A stretch of DNA of 64,000 nt from Treponema sp. (GTDB lineage Bacteria; Spirochaetota; Spirochaetia; Treponematales; Breznakiellaceae), in contig JAISAQ010000107.1 in the NCBI GenBank assembly GCA_031266775.1, positions 1 through 64,000 on the forward strand. Reading direction: 5' to 3'. Shown piece by piece: positions 53,986-62,453 of this stretch. The position numbers and the translations under genes are program-made. The notes beneath the pieces are model-generated. The model was not told the DNA's origin and did not search any database. It saw only the letters and a program-made list of their open reading frames with translations. The first letter of the stretch is position 1, and each line of letters opens with the position of its first letter.

Positions 53986-54413
53986 TTTTCCACCTCAACG
54001 CCCATGGACCGGGCGGTACCGGCTATGATACGCATCGCGGCGTCTATGTCGTTGGCGGAAAGATCCGCCATCTTCATTTTGGCTATTTCCTCGCATTTGG
54101 CCCGGGGCAGCTTACCCACCTTTGTTTTGTGGGATTCGTTTGAACCCTTTTCAAGGCCTATGGCCTTTTTGATAAGGACGGAAGCCGGCGGGGTTTTAAG
54201 GATAAAGGTAAACGATTTATCCGCGTAAACCGTGATAACCACCGGGATAATAAGCCCCGGCTCCATGCTCTTTGTCCTGTCGTTGAACTGCTGGACAAAC
54301 TGGGGCGCGCTTACGCCGTGCGGCCCCAAGGCGGGACCGACAGGCGGCGCGGGCGTCGCCTTTCCCGCGGGGCACTGCAGCTTGATAAACGCCGCAATCT
54401 TCTTCTTCGCCAT
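53982..54413 (-). CDS. rplK: Ribosomal protein L11
   Basis: The 143-residue protein has the L11 hallmarks [20 protein letters not shown], with [12 protein letters not shown] before the rRNA-binding C-terminal domain. It belongs to the GTPase-associated centre and is needed for stringent-response activation by RelA-type enzymes. AAGGAG lies before the ATG. It is 74 bp downstream of nusG. Confidence 0.98.
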   Translation of the reverse strand: MAKKKIAAFIKLQCPAGKATPAPPVGPALGPHGVSAPQFVQQFNDRTKSMEPGLIIPVVITVYADKSFTFILKTPPASVLIKKAIGLEKGSNESHKTKVGKLPRAKCEEIAKMKMADLSANDIDAAMRIIAGTARSMGVEVEK

Positions 54414-54487
54414 TCATTGCTCCTTTGTGGTATTAGCGTTCCCTGTTTTCACGGAACTCCCACCGTCGCGTAAAAACACGCGCGTTT

Positions 54488-55045
54488 CTACAGTTTTTCA
54501 ACCTGTAAAAGATCGACTTCCACCGGGGTATTGCGCCCGAAGATGCCGACCATGACTCTAAGTTTGTTTTTCTCCTGATTCACATCTTCGATGGTTCCGG
54601 TAAAGGACTCAAAGGGCCCGTCTATGATCTTTACCTGCTCCCCGGCGGAGAAAGACTGGCGTGCCCTGACCGGCCGCTCGCCTTTGATTTCCCCGGATTT
54701 CTGCAGTATGGTCCTTGCCTCGTCCCCCGAAAGCGGCTGGGGCTTCTTGTCCGCGGGAGTCCCTACAAAACCGGTAACACCCTGGATTTTCCTGATGCGG
54801 GAACAGGGGGTTTTCCAGTCCCCGTCCGGCAGATCCATTTCCACCAGGATATAACCGGGAAGGAATTTGCGGATCTGCCTCCGTTTTTTACCGTCCCGGA
54901 CTTCCACAACCTCCTCGGAGGGAACCTTTACATCGCGGACCACTTCCTTGTCCAGATCACCCTTTTCGGTCATCATGCGTATTGTTTTTTCAATTTTGTT
55001 CTCATACCCCGAATAGGTGTGGAGGACATACCATCCTGTCGCCAT
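54488..55045 (-). CDS. nusG: Transcription elongation/antitermination factor NusG
   Basis: The 185-residue protein has the NGN domain (WYVLHTYSGYENKIEKTI, FLPGYILVEMDL) and a C-terminal KOW domain (SAGEQVKIIDGPFESFTG). NusG binds RNA polymerase and links it to Rho or the ribosome. It is 17 bp after secE in the conserved order secE-nusG-rplK. Confidence 0.98.
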   Translation of the reverse strand: MATGWYVLHTYSGYENKIEKTIRMMTEKGDLDKEVVRDVKVPSEEVVEVRDGKKRRQIRKFLPGYILVEMDLPDGDWKTPCSRIRKIQGVTGFVGTPADKKPQPLSGDEARTILQKSGEIKGERPVRARQSFSAGEQVKIIDGPFESFTGTIEDVNQEKNKLRVMVGIFGRNTPVEVDLLQVEKL

Positions 55046-55062
55046 TTGTTTCCCTTGTTCCG

Positions 55063-55242
55063 CTAAAAAATCAGCCTTATTCCAAAGAGGAGCAGTACGT
55101 CCACGAGGCCCAGGACGATGGCGATAATGGCGGTGGAAATAATAACCACTTTAACCGAGCTGACAACGTCTTCCCGGCCCGGCCATACCACTTTCCGGAG
55201 TTCAACATAAGATTCCTTGACAAATTGAACCAGCTTGTTCAT
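55063..55242 (-). CDS. secE: Protein translocase subunit SecE
   Basis: The start at 55242 follows GGGGAGAG and gives 59 residues; the open frame to 55305 lacks a site. FVKESYVELRKVVWPGRED is the SecE amphipathic helix, and one membrane segment follows (about 33-55). It is the minimal single-span form that clamps SecY in the inner membrane. Confidence 0.95.
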   Translation of the reverse strand: MNKLVQFVKESYVELRKVVWPGREDVVSSVKVVIISTAIIAIVLGLVDVLLLFGIRLIF

Positions 55243-55311
55243 GCTCTCCCCATTCCACAGGATTATCCCGGACGCCCTGTTTCCCGCCCGTATCCGCAAT
55301 TCCACTCAATC

Positions 55312-55384
55312 CAGGCCAGGTAGGAATCGAACCCACGACGTTCGGTTTTGGAGACCGATACTCTACCAATTGAGCTACTGGCCT
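55312..55384 (-). tRNA. tRNA-Trp (CCA anticodon)
   Basis: The acceptor stem AGGCCAG pairs with CTGGCCT. The anticodon loop CTCCAAA gives CCA, and GGTTCGATTCC forms the T arm. The 3' CCA is not encoded. It lies between rpmG and secE, an order seen in other bacteria including treponemes. Confidence 0.95.
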
Positions 55385-55391
55385 ATGTAAA

Positions 55392-55565
55392 CTACTTGAT
55401 CTTGGTCTCTTTGTGCAGCGTGTGTTTTCTGTCAAAAGGACAGTACTTTTTCAGCTCCAGCTTTTCCTGAGTATTCCGACGGTTTTTCTGGGTGGTATAA
55501 TTGCGGCGCTTGCATTCGCTGCACTGAAGCGCTATTAATTCCACCGCCGTTTTTTTGCTCGCCAT
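55392..55565 (-). CDS. rpmG: Ribosomal protein L33
   Basis: This 57-residue frame was read directly from sequence. It has [15 protein letters not shown], then CSECKRRNY and [15 protein letters not shown], the zinc-binding type of L33 with CxxC and a later Cys. GAGGAGGA precedes the ATG. It lies between the two tRNA genes. Confidence 0.95.
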   Translation of the reverse strand: MASKKTAVELIALQCSECKRRNYTTQKNRRNTQEKLELKKYCPFDRKHTLHKETKIK

Positions 55566-55623
55566 ATTTCCTCCTCAAGCGCCCGTTCTCCCGGAAGACC
55601 CTTCGGTTCCGTTTTCAGCCTGA

Positions 55624-55696
55624 AGCCCTCAAGCGGAATCGAACCGCTGACCGCATCCTTACCATGGATGTGCTCTGCCAACTGAGCTACAAGGGC
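55624..55696 (-). tRNA. tRNA-Thr (GGT anticodon)
   Basis: GCCCTTG pairs with TGAGGGC using G-T wobbles. The anticodon arm CATCC-ATGGTAA-GGATG gives GGT, and GCGGTTCGATTCCGC is the T arm. CCA is not encoded. It is the first gene of the operon. Confidence 0.93.
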
Positions 55697-55725
55697 GCAA
55701 AAAGCGCACGACTATGCGTGAACTG

Positions 55726-55754
55726 AGGATAACAAAAAAGCCCGGAAAGATCAA
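55726..55754 (-). promoter_or_regulatory. Promoter of the tRNA-Thr-to-rpoC operon
   Basis: On the minus strand TTGATC (55754-55749), a 17-nt spacer and TATCCT (55731-55726) lie 30 nt before tRNA-Thr. No other promoter as good was found further down the cluster, but internal promoters are likely. Confidence 0.6.
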
Positions 55755-55834
55755 GAGGCTGCGCAAAGAACATTGTTTTTTTTGTCCGTGCACAGTACAC
55801 TGAAATATACCTTAAACCGGCAGCAGGAGGAACC

Positions 55835-56539
55835 ATGTCTGTTCATATCGCCGCGGGGCCGGGGGACATTGCGGAGGCGGTTTTGCTTCCCGGAGATCCC
55901 CTGCGGGCCAAATTTATCGCCGAAAATTTCCTTGAAAACCCCAAACAGTACAATGAAGTACGAAATATGTTCGGTTATACCGGGACTTACCGGGGGAAAA
56001 AAATTTCCGTTCAGGGTACAGGCATGGGAATTCCTTCCATATCTATCTATGTAAACGAACTTTTCAGGGACTACGGGGTAAAAAGGGCCATACGGGTCGG
56101 AACCGCGGGCTCCATACAGGAAAAAATACAGGTCCGGGATCTGGTATTGGCCATGTCCGCCTGTACCGATTCGGGGACGAATGCCGTTCGTTTCGGCGGC
56201 CGGAATTTCGCCCCGACGGCCGATTTCGGCCTCCTTAAAACCGCCTATGAGACGGCCGCGGCCAGGGGCTGGAATCCCCGGACAGGTCCGGTGGTCTCCT
56301 CGGATATGTTCTACACCGAAACCCCGGACGAATGGCGGCTCTGGGCGCGTTTCGGCTGCCTTTGTGTGGAGATGGAATGCGCGGAACTGTACACCCTGGC
56401 GGCCAAATACGGCCGGGAAGCCCTCTGCATTCTCACCATCTCGGACAACCTTGTTAATCATGAGATTACCACCGCCGAAGAGCGTCAAAATACCTTTACC
56501 CGCATGATGGAAGTAGCCCTGGATACGGCCGTTTCCTGA
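55835..56539 (+). CDS. deoD: Purine-nucleoside phosphorylase, DeoD type
   Basis: AGGAGG precedes the ATG. The 234-residue protein has the DeoD motifs [50 protein letters not shown] and the catalytic Asp in ISDNLVNHE. It splits purine (deoxy)nucleosides with phosphate into base and (deoxy)ribose 1-phosphate, in salvage. It stands alone, between the ribosomal operon promoter and tRNA-Leu. Confidence 0.96.
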   Translation: MSVHIAAGPGDIAEAVLLPGDPLRAKFIAENFLENPKQYNEVRNMFGYTGTYRGKKISVQGTGMGIPSISIYVNELFRDYGVKRAIRVGTAGSIQEKIQVRDLVLAMSACTDSGTNAVRFGGRNFAPTADFGLLKTAYETAAARGWNPRTGPVVSSDMFYTETPDEWRLWARFGCLCVEMECAELYTLAAKYGREALCILTISDNLVNHEITTAEERQNTFTRMMEVALDTAVS

Positions 56540-56616
56540 CCAAAAAAGCAGCGCCGGTTAACGGCCTTTGGATTGTATTGACCAGAAACGGGGAAGTACG
56601 CTATTATCACCGGTAC

Positions 56617-56700
56617 GCCCGGATGGTGGAATTGGTAGACACGCTGGTTTCAGGTACCAGTGCCTTCAAAAGCATGGAAGTTCGAGTCTTCTTCCGGGCA
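56617..56700 (+). tRNA. tRNA-Leu (CAG anticodon)
   Basis: This 84-nt class II tRNA has acceptor GCCCGGA paired with TCCGGGC. Its anticodon arm CTGGT-TTCAGGT-ACCAG gives CAG, followed by a short variable arm and T arm GGAAGTTCGAGTCTTCT. CCA is not encoded. Its last 21 nt plus one base are repeated 195 bp downstream. Confidence 0.95.
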
Positions 56701-56837
56701 AAGTATCCATAGCCATTGGTTGCAAAAGATAACGGTTTGTTTATACATGGCCGAGAACGAGACTCGAACTTCGGTTCAGCCCGCTGACCATCGGGAAGAA
56801 AAGGCGCCATGGATGGCGCTGACAGGGCTGAACCGCG
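56701..56837. repeat. Palindrome-rich segment between tRNA-Leu and its partial copy
   Basis: CGGTTCAGCCC (56772-56782) pairs with GGGCTGAACCG (56825-56835), with a smaller GCGCCAT/ATGGCGC dyad inside. GACTCGAACTTC (56761-56772) is the exact reverse complement of the tRNA-Leu T arm. The stop codon of the minus-strand hydrolase lies in the first arm. Confidence 0.65.
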
Positions 56838-57750
56838 GCCCGGAACCCCGAAACAGGATGTTGAGGGGTGGAGGGTTCGAGTCTTCTTCCGGGCAATTTT
56901 TTCCTTTCCGGTATATAAACTGTTCCCCAAGGGCAAAAATATGAAAACGCTTTCCGGGGCAAAGAGCGTACATATGATGTGCGAAAATACCGGGATCTTC
57001 GTTGTTACCCGGCATCATGTCGTAATGGGAAGGAATGGTCAGATCCGCGCCAAGGACACGCGAAAGTTTAACCGCCTCAAGGGCGCTCATGTTTCCTATG
57101 ACGCCGGCCGCCGTACGTTCCCAGTCGCCGCCGTTAATGGGAAGTATGACAACATCTATGGGACGGAGCTTCATGAGGGTCTCCACGAGCCTTGGCGTGA
57201 CATAGGTGTCGCCCGAATGGTACACCGAAATTCCCCCTCCCCGTATGACATAGCCCAGACACTCATAATCCCCGTCTTCGCCCGCGTAGTCAGGATGGGC
57301 CGCGGCAACAGGAAAAACGGTAACGCCGCTACCGGGTGAAAATTCCCCGCCTTCGCGCGCGCCTGTAACGCTTTCGGCGGGTATGCCCCCGGCGGCAAGA
57401 ACGCCCCGGTGGGGAGAAGGCACAATGAAGCGCGCGCGGGGATTCGCCTGCGCCGCGGGAAGAAGCGTCTCCATATTGAGGTGATCCCGGTGTTTGTGGG
57501 TACAAAAAAAATAATCCAGGCGGCTGATTCCGGAAGGAGGGAAAGGTTCACGGTAACAGCGTTTGGACAGCCCCTCTTTGTCCTTGATGTCGTTGAGGAT
57601 CACGTCAATATATATGACGGCATTGCCCAGGTTTATGACAAAACCATGCTGCCCCATGAACCAGAACAGCGCCTCTTTGTTTTCCGTCCGCGAAGCGCGT
57701 ATTTCTTCAAGAAGGGCGTCTCCCTTTTTGTACCATCTGTCTTCCGCCAT
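56776..57750 (-). CDS. UlaG-like metallo-beta-lactamase-fold hydrolase with foreign C-terminal tail
   Basis: The 324-residue protein has the metal motif THKHRDH (84-90) and later ligands in HPDYAG and YHSGDTYV. This fits the L-ascorbate-6-phosphate lactonase (UlaG) group, though the substrate is uncertain. The recognisable fold ends near FALGEQFIYRK (residue 282). The last 42 residues (from GKNCPEEDSNPPP) are read through the tRNA-Leu remnant and its palindromes and look like a replacement tail. Confidence 0.85.
   Translation of the reverse strand: MAEDRWYKKGDALLEEIRASRTENKEALFWFMGQHGFVINLGNAVIYIDVILNDIKDKEGLSKRCYREPFPPSGISRLDYFFCTHKHRDHLNMETLLPAAQANPRARFIVPSPHRGVLAAGGIPAESVTGAREGGEFSPGSGVTVFPVAAAHPDYAGEDGDYECLGYVIRGGGISVYHSGDTYVTPRLVETLMKLRPIDVVILPINGGDWERTAAGVIGNMSALEAVKLSRVLGADLTIPSHYDMMPGNNEDPGIFAHHMYALCPGKRFHIFALGEQFIYRKGKNCPEEDSNPPPLNILFRGSGPRFSPVSAIHGAFSSRWSAG
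56838..56895 (+). pseudogene. tRNA-Leu remnant lacking D and anticodon arms
   Basis: The 58-nt sequence keeps the acceptor pair GCCCGGA and TCCGGGC and the T loop, but a CCCC-GGGG stem replaces the D, anticodon and variable arms. Positions 56875-56896 repeat 56680-56701 exactly (22 nt). It cannot act as a normal tRNA. Confidence 0.7.
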
Positions 57751-57867
57751 GCGAAGTCTCCTTTTTATCCCGCGTTTTTCCGCTCAGGGACAGTTCAACG
57801 ATACCTGTTTTTGTGTTTTTTTGCCATGGGAAACCTTGGCGGCTGGAGCCCCGGCGGTCATAAAATC

Positions 57868-57896
57868 TTGACTTTTCGGCGGACGCGTCATACACT
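57868..57896 (+). promoter_or_regulatory. Promoter of the PTS IIA gene, leaderless or nearly so
   Basis: TTGACT (57868-57873), a 17-nt spacer and TACACT (57891-57896) end 8 nt before the ATG at 57905, so the transcript would start 0-2 nt before the start codon. The bases TTAGGAATT between would not be in the mRNA leader. Confidence 0.75.
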
Positions 57897-57904
57897 TAGG
57901 AATT

Positions 57905-58351
57905 ATGAACATCAAAACAGTTCTAACTGCAGATACCATTAATCTTCACCTGAAAGGGACAACGAAGGAAACCATTATCAACGAGCTGCTTGACATGCTT
58001 GTGGCGGCAAAAAGAATACAGGACAGGGAAGCGGCCTACGCCGCGGTAATGGACAGGGAACAGAAAATGTCCACGGGAATGAAGCACGGCATCGCCATTC
58101 CCCACGGTAAAAGCCCTACCATCCATGATCTTGTGGCCTGTATAGGGATCTCCGAAAAACCGGTAGATTTTGACTCGCTGGATCACGAGCCCTGCCGCAT
58201 TTTCATCATGACCCTTTCACCGGTGGAAAAAACCGGCCCTCATCTGCAGTTTTTGGCGGAAATAAGCCTTCTTTTCAAGAGTTCGGAAAAACGGCAGGAA
58301 ATCCTCAACGCCGCTTCACCCGAGGCGATACTGCACATTCTGGCGGAATGA
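57905..58351 (+). CDS. PTS EIIA protein, PtsN/fructose type
   Basis: The 148-residue protein has the EIIA-fructose/nitrogen pattern with the phosphorylation site at H67 in HGIAIPHGKS, and MTLSPVEKTGPHLQFLAEIS near the end. No EIIB or EIIC gene is adjacent, so a regulatory PtsN-like role is more likely than transport. It is monocistronic and divergent from the UlaG-like gene. The 205-bp gap that follows (58352-58556) shows nothing I can support. Confidence 0.9.
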   Translation: MNIKTVLTADTINLHLKGTTKETIINELLDMLVAAKRIQDREAAYAAVMDREQKMSTGMKHGIAIPHGKSPTIHDLVACIGISEKPVDFDSLDHEPCRIFIMTLSPVEKTGPHLQFLAEISLLFKSSEKRQEILNAASPEAILHILAE

Positions 58352-58556
58352 AGAACCCCCGCGGGCCAAGGCTCCGGGGCGGCAAGCCAGGCCGTTTGAA
58401 AATCACAGGCTGAAAAGTTTCCGCCCGGCCCCGGCAAAGACGGCCGCGCGTAAAAAATTTCCGGTACAGCCGGCCCTTCGCGGACGGGAGATCCCCTTTT
58501 TTGCCCCAGGCGTGTTTTTCCGTGCCGGCGGAAGACCCCGCCGGACACCGCTTCCG

Positions 58557-59753
58557 CTACTGCGTCAGTTCACTTATGGCCTGGGCGGCAAGGCGCTGGA
58601 TGGCGCCGGTCCAGGCGGCGGAGTTTTGAACCAGGAAAAGTACCGGCCTGCCAAGGGACTTTTTGGTTTGGCCCAGGGCCGGAATAACTTCCCGGATCAG
58701 GGATTCGTCATCCCTGGTAAGGCTGCCGGACTGGCGGCGCTGGTGCAGATCCGCCACATAGGAGGCAAGGAGGCGGGCCGCGTCTTCGGTTCCCAGTATT
58801 CCCAGCACCCGCACCGTGTCCAGCTTTTCCTGCATATCCATGCCCCGCTTGTAGGAATTGTCCAGCTGGGGATAAACGGCCGCGTCATCTATGCCGTAGC
58901 GGCGTATCATGCTGATGGCCAGCTTCCGCATCTGCGATAGTTCATTGCGCTGGCGCACGTCGTTCGTGGAAACCTTCCAGCCTTCCGTAAGGGCGGAAAG
59001 GGCCGCCTGTGCCTTGGACGGCTCAGGCGCCTGGGAGCGCTCCTCGGTACGAAGCGCCAGGTGTTTTACCTCGTAGCTGTAGCCGGGGCTGGTGATAACC
59101 TGGATCAGGGGCTCCGTCGGATCGTCAAGGATCCGGGGAAGGGAAATGGAAGCCTGGTTTTTGATCCGTTCGTTGTACCAGCCTGTGGAAGCGAAGAAGA
59201 CGGGAAGATACCCCGAAGGCTCCCCGTAATTTTCAAGGGAGATGACGGCCCCGTAGGCTATCCGCTCGTTCTGGATCTGGATGTTCCTGTCCTGGGGGGG
59301 CCGGGCATTGAGATCCGCGAGGAGCTGTACCACCCGGGGAAGGTAAAGTTCGGCCTTGATCTTCCCAAGCGCGATAAGGGCCTCCGATCTGGCAAGCGCA
59401 TAGTCCTGGCCTCCCTGAAAGCTCTGAACCACGAGCCAGAGACTGGGAGCCGCTTCCGCAAGCTGGGCGTTTCCCAACGCCCGGGCAAGCAGGATGGCCG
59501 TACGATCGGCGGTATTCAGCTCGTTCTTGTCTTTTATGTCGGGATACACCTTTACCAGCTGATCGAGCGCACGGGCAAATAGTTCCGTCGATCCCGAAGG
59601 GTTGGAATCCGCCACCTGCTGGAGCACTACCAGCCGCCCTTCAACGGTATCGGCGCCGTTGTAAAGATCGTTCCACATGGTCATTTCGTCGGACTGGGCA
59701 AAAAGAGCCGCGGCGGCGAAAAAGACCGCAATGATCGTTATATGCCGTTTCAT
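58557..59753 (-). CDS. Periplasmic HEAT-repeat protein
   Basis: The 398-residue protein has a signal peptide cut near FAQS (residue 19). It is built of helical HEAT/armadillo-like repeats such as DYALARSEALIALGKIKAE, LYLPRVVQLLADL and TVRVLGILGTEDAARLLAS. It would be an exported scaffold. No partner is evident. The ATG lacks a Shine-Dalgarno site and follows a -10-like TAAAAT by 7 nt. Confidence 0.8.
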   Translation of the reverse strand: MKRHITIIAVFFAAAALFAQSDEMTMWNDLYNGADTVEGRLVVLQQVADSNPSGSTELFARALDQLVKVYPDIKDKNELNTADRTAILLARALGNAQLAEAAPSLWLVVQSFQGGQDYALARSEALIALGKIKAELYLPRVVQLLADLNARPPQDRNIQIQNERIAYGAVISLENYGEPSGYLPVFFASTGWYNERIKNQASISLPRILDDPTEPLIQVITSPGYSYEVKHLALRTEERSQAPEPSKAQAALSALTEGWKVSTNDVRQRNELSQMRKLAISMIRRYGIDDAAVYPQLDNSYKRGMDMQEKLDTVRVLGILGTEDAARLLASYVADLHQRRQSGSLTRDDESLIREVIPALGQTKKSLGRPVLFLVQNSAAWTGAIQRLAAQAISELTQ

Positions 59754-59760
59754 ACGATAT

Positions 59761-59790
59761 ATTTTATGCTATAGTAAGGAATACTTGCAA
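59761..59790 (-). promoter_or_regulatory. Promoter of the HEAT-repeat gene, probably leaderless
   Basis: On the minus strand TTGCAA (59790-59785), an 18-nt spacer and TAAAAT (59766-59761) are 7 nt from the ATG at 59753. Confidence 0.5.
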
Positions 59791-59800
59791 TAGACTTTTG

Positions 59801-59820
59801 AGCCGATTCCGGAATTGGCT
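59801..59820. promoter_or_regulatory. 20-bp palindrome upstream of the glycosidase gene
   Basis: AGCCGATTCC is followed directly by GGAATTGGCT, its reverse complement but for one wobble position. It lies in the 106-bp divergent gap between the HEAT-repeat gene and the GH5 gene and is a plausible operator. Confidence 0.45.
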
Positions 59821-59859
59821 GTTTTGAAACCGTTCGTTCCATAGAAAAAAGGAGAAAAC

Positions 59860-61686
59860 ATGCGTATAGAGGGCCGGTACATATATGACGAAGAGGGAAG
59901 AACCCTGATCCTGCGGGGCTGTAATCTGGGGGGAAGTTCCAAACAGCCCGCCGGAAAACCCGGCGCGGGGCTGCTGCCCGAATCCCTTGAAAATCCCGCC
60001 GAGGCGTCGTTCACGGGACGGCCGTTTCCCCTTGAAGAGGCGGAAGACCATTTTGAACGGCTTGCGCGCCGGGGTTTTACCTTTCTGCGCCTTGTGGTGA
60101 CCTGGGAGGCGCTGGAGCACGCCGGACCGGGAATCTACGATGAGGCGTATCTGGCCTATCTGCGGAAACTGCTCCTTGCCGCCGGGGCAAAGGGGATCAA
60201 GGTCTTTATCGATCCGCATCAGGATGCCTGGAGCCGCTGGACCGGAGGAGACGGAGCCCCGGCGTGGACCCTTGAAAAATTCGGCATGGACACAGAAAAA
60301 CTGGACCGTACCGGGGCGGCGCTTACCTGGCAGCACGGCGCGCGCGGGCGGATGATATGGCCCTCCAATTACAACCGTTACGCCGCGGCGACCCTCTTTA
60401 CCCTGTTCTTCGGGGGAAACACCTACGCGCCCGCCGCCGTCATTGAAGGGAAAAGCGCCCAGGACTGGCTCGAGGAGCGTTACATCGCCGCATGGCGGCA
60501 CTGTTACAGGCGGCTCAAAAACTGCGCCGCCGTCGCGGGCTGGGGGGTAATGAACGAGCCCCATCAGGGCTTTATAGGCCACACCGACGCGGGAAAATCC
60601 GAAAATCCGGTGATGCCCATGGGCGCCATGCCCAGTCCCTTCGACACCATGCTTGCCGCATCCGGCCAGAGTGTGAAGGTTCCGGTACGGCCGGGCGGAC
60701 ATGAAATCCTCAACCCGGAAGGAATACCCCTTTTCAGGGACGGCTTTTCCTGCCCCTGGGAAGCAGAAGGAGTCTGGACACGGAAAGACGGCGGAAGGCT
60801 GCTGCGGAAGGATCACTTTGCCTTCTACAAGGGGCGCCCGGCGAATTTTACCGAAGATTTCCTTAAACCCTTCATGATCCGCTTCATCGAAGCCATGAAG
60901 GAACCGAATCCGTCCGCCCTGTTTTTTATCGAAGGACTGTCCTCCGGGGTTCATCCCGGATGGGGGCCTAAAGATCCGCCCAATGTAGTCAACGCCTTTC
61001 ATCATTACGACGGCTTCACCCTGTATGCCAAAACCTTCATCCCCTGGTTTAATCTGAGAACCGAAAAATTCGGCGTGGTTCTGGGCAGGAAGAAGACGGC
61101 CGCGTATTTTTCCCGGACGCTCGAAAAGAGCGTGGAATGGACAAGGGAACACATGGGGGACATGCCGCGCCTCCTTGGGGAATTCGGCCTTCCCTTTGAT
61201 CTGAACGGGGGAAAGGCGTTCAAAACCGGGGACTACCGCCTCCACGAGGACGCGCTGTCCCTCTATTACGACGGGGTGGACGCGAACCTGCTTCACTCCG
61301 CCATCTGGAACTACACCGCCGACAACACCAACGAAACCGGGGACAACTGGAACGGCGAGGATCTGTCGGTTTTTTCGGAAGGGAAGACCCGCGCGGAGGA
61401 CGGCTGGGTAAGGCCCTACCCCATGGCGACGGCGGGTCTTCCTGTTCACTTTAGCTGGAACAGGAAAAAACGGATCTTTGTTTTCCGTTTCATCGCCGCC
61501 GCCGGAATTCCTTCTCCTACGGAAATTTTCCTTCCCGGCCGGTACTTCGGGGAAGCGCCCGGCATACGGATACGGAAAGACGGCGGCGAGCCGCGTTTTG
61601 AATACAGGCCGGAGGAACAGCGCCTTTTTATCTGGAACGGCGGCCGCCCGGGAGAAACGGAAGTTACCGCAGCGGCGAAAGCCTGA
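59860..61686 (+). CDS. Glycoside hydrolase family 5, EGCrP/endoglycoceramidase-like
   Basis: AAAGGAG precedes the ATG. The 608-residue protein has the GH5 acid/base in WGVMNEP (E233) and nucleophile in LLGEFGLPF (E441), with a C-terminal beta domain (about 500-600). The opening RYIYDEEGRTLILRGCNLGG and the long loop between catalytic residues recall fungal EGCrP-type glucosylceramide or steryl-glucoside hydrolases (GH5_12) and endoglycoceramidases. No signal peptide is present, so the enzyme should be cytoplasmic. The substrate is inference. Confidence 0.85.
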   Translation: MRIEGRYIYDEEGRTLILRGCNLGGSSKQPAGKPGAGLLPESLENPAEASFTGRPFPLEEAEDHFERLARRGFTFLRLVVTWEALEHAGPGIYDEAYLAYLRKLLLAAGAKGIKVFIDPHQDAWSRWTGGDGAPAWTLEKFGMDTEKLDRTGAALTWQHGARGRMIWPSNYNRYAAATLFTLFFGGNTYAPAAVIEGKSAQDWLEERYIAAWRHCYRRLKNCAAVAGWGVMNEPHQGFIGHTDAGKSENPVMPMGAMPSPFDTMLAASGQSVKVPVRPGGHEILNPEGIPLFRDGFSCPWEAEGVWTRKDGGRLLRKDHFAFYKGRPANFTEDFLKPFMIRFIEAMKEPNPSALFFIEGLSSGVHPGWGPKDPPNVVNAFHHYDGFTLYAKTFIPWFNLRTEKFGVVLGRKKTAAYFSRTLEKSVEWTREHMGDMPRLLGEFGLPFDLNGGKAFKTGDYRLHEDALSLYYDGVDANLLHSAIWNYTADNTNETGDNWNGEDLSVFSEGKTRAEDGWVRPYPMATAGLPVHFSWNRKKRIFVFRFIAAAGIPSPTEIFLPGRYFGEAPGIRIRKDGGEPRFEYRPEEQRLFIWNGGRPGETEVTAAAKA

Positions 61687-62446
61687 AAAAACGGGGACGC
61701 TCCGGTTTCGGGGGCGGGGCGGCCTCGGCGGTTTCCGCTTCCTCCTTGCGGCGCAGCGCGTCAAGAACGGCGGCGGTAAAGGCGCCGTCCAATGCCCGCC
61801 GGTACTCAAGCACGCGGTGAATGTAGTCAAGGGTGTTTTTAGGCGTTCCCACACTGCTCACCCGGTGCAGACCTGCGTTGTACATGGCAAGCGCGGCTAT
61901 TTCCGTTCCGCCGGAATTAAGGCACATGCGCAGATGGCCCATGGCATAATAGGCGCTGACGCCGGGCCTGAAAAAATCATCGGGCTTGATATTCGGAAAG
62001 GATCTGTCGTTAAGCTGAAAAAGCCCCCTGTCTATGCTGGCGTTGCGGTTTGTCCGGTTAACGGCGGCGGGGTTGTAACGGCTTTCTTCCCGGCACAGGG
62101 CAAAAGCCAGGACAGGCGGAATGTCAAATTCAACGGCGTTGGCCAGGATTACGGAGGCTATTTCCCGGGAACCTGTGACGGCGGCAAAATAGTCCTCCAC
62201 CATGTCCCTGGTTTCCAGGTTACGGTACAGCGCGGCGGCAAGATCCTCCGTCCGCGTTCCGGCTTCCGCCTCCGCTTCCGCCGCGTCTTCCTCGCGGGGA
62301 AAATCCTCCCCGGGAGCCGGAGAGGCGGCCTTGCCGGGGCCCGGCCAGTTCCTTATCCCGTCCACGGCAGCGCAGAGGATCAGAGAAAACAGCGCGCCGA
62401 AAAAAAACGGCGCGTATTCCACATTTTTTAAATTGCCGCTTTCCAC
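61664..62446 (-). CDS. Membrane-anchored lytic transglycosylase (SLT domain)
   Basis: The frame starts with GTG at 62446, 7 nt after the serA stop. The 260-residue protein has one N-terminal membrane segment (about 13-31), an acidic linker, and an SLT domain with the catalytic Glu (E121 in CREESRYNP), DRGLFQLNDRSFP and AMYNAG. It cleaves peptidoglycan glycan strands, leaving anhydro-muramic ends. The C-terminal 30 residues are Pro/Glu/Arg-rich. Its end overlaps the convergent GH5 gene by 23 bp. Confidence 0.88.
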   Translation of the reverse strand: MESGNLKNVEYAPFFFGALFSLILCAAVDGIRNWPGPGKAASPAPGEDFPREEDAAEAEAEAGTRTEDLAAALYRNLETRDMVEDYFAAVTGSREIASVILANAVEFDIPPVLAFALCREESRYNPAAVNRTNRNASIDRGLFQLNDRSFPNIKPDDFFRPGVSAYYAMGHLRMCLNSGGTEIAALAMYNAGLHRVSSVGTPKNTLDYIHRVLEYRRALDGAFTAAVLDALRRKEEAETAEAAPPPKPERPRFFRLSPLR

Positions 62447-62453
62447 AGTAATG

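Noticed and set aside
56838..56895. A second functional tRNA
   Set aside because: The acceptor stem and T loop are present but there are no D and anticodon arms, so no decoding function is possible.
59764..61854. 696-residue open frame on the minus strand opposite the GH5 gene
   Set aside because: It is the antisense shadow of a GC-rich gene with clear catalytic motifs; the translation is Arg/Gly/Pro-rich and shows no domain.
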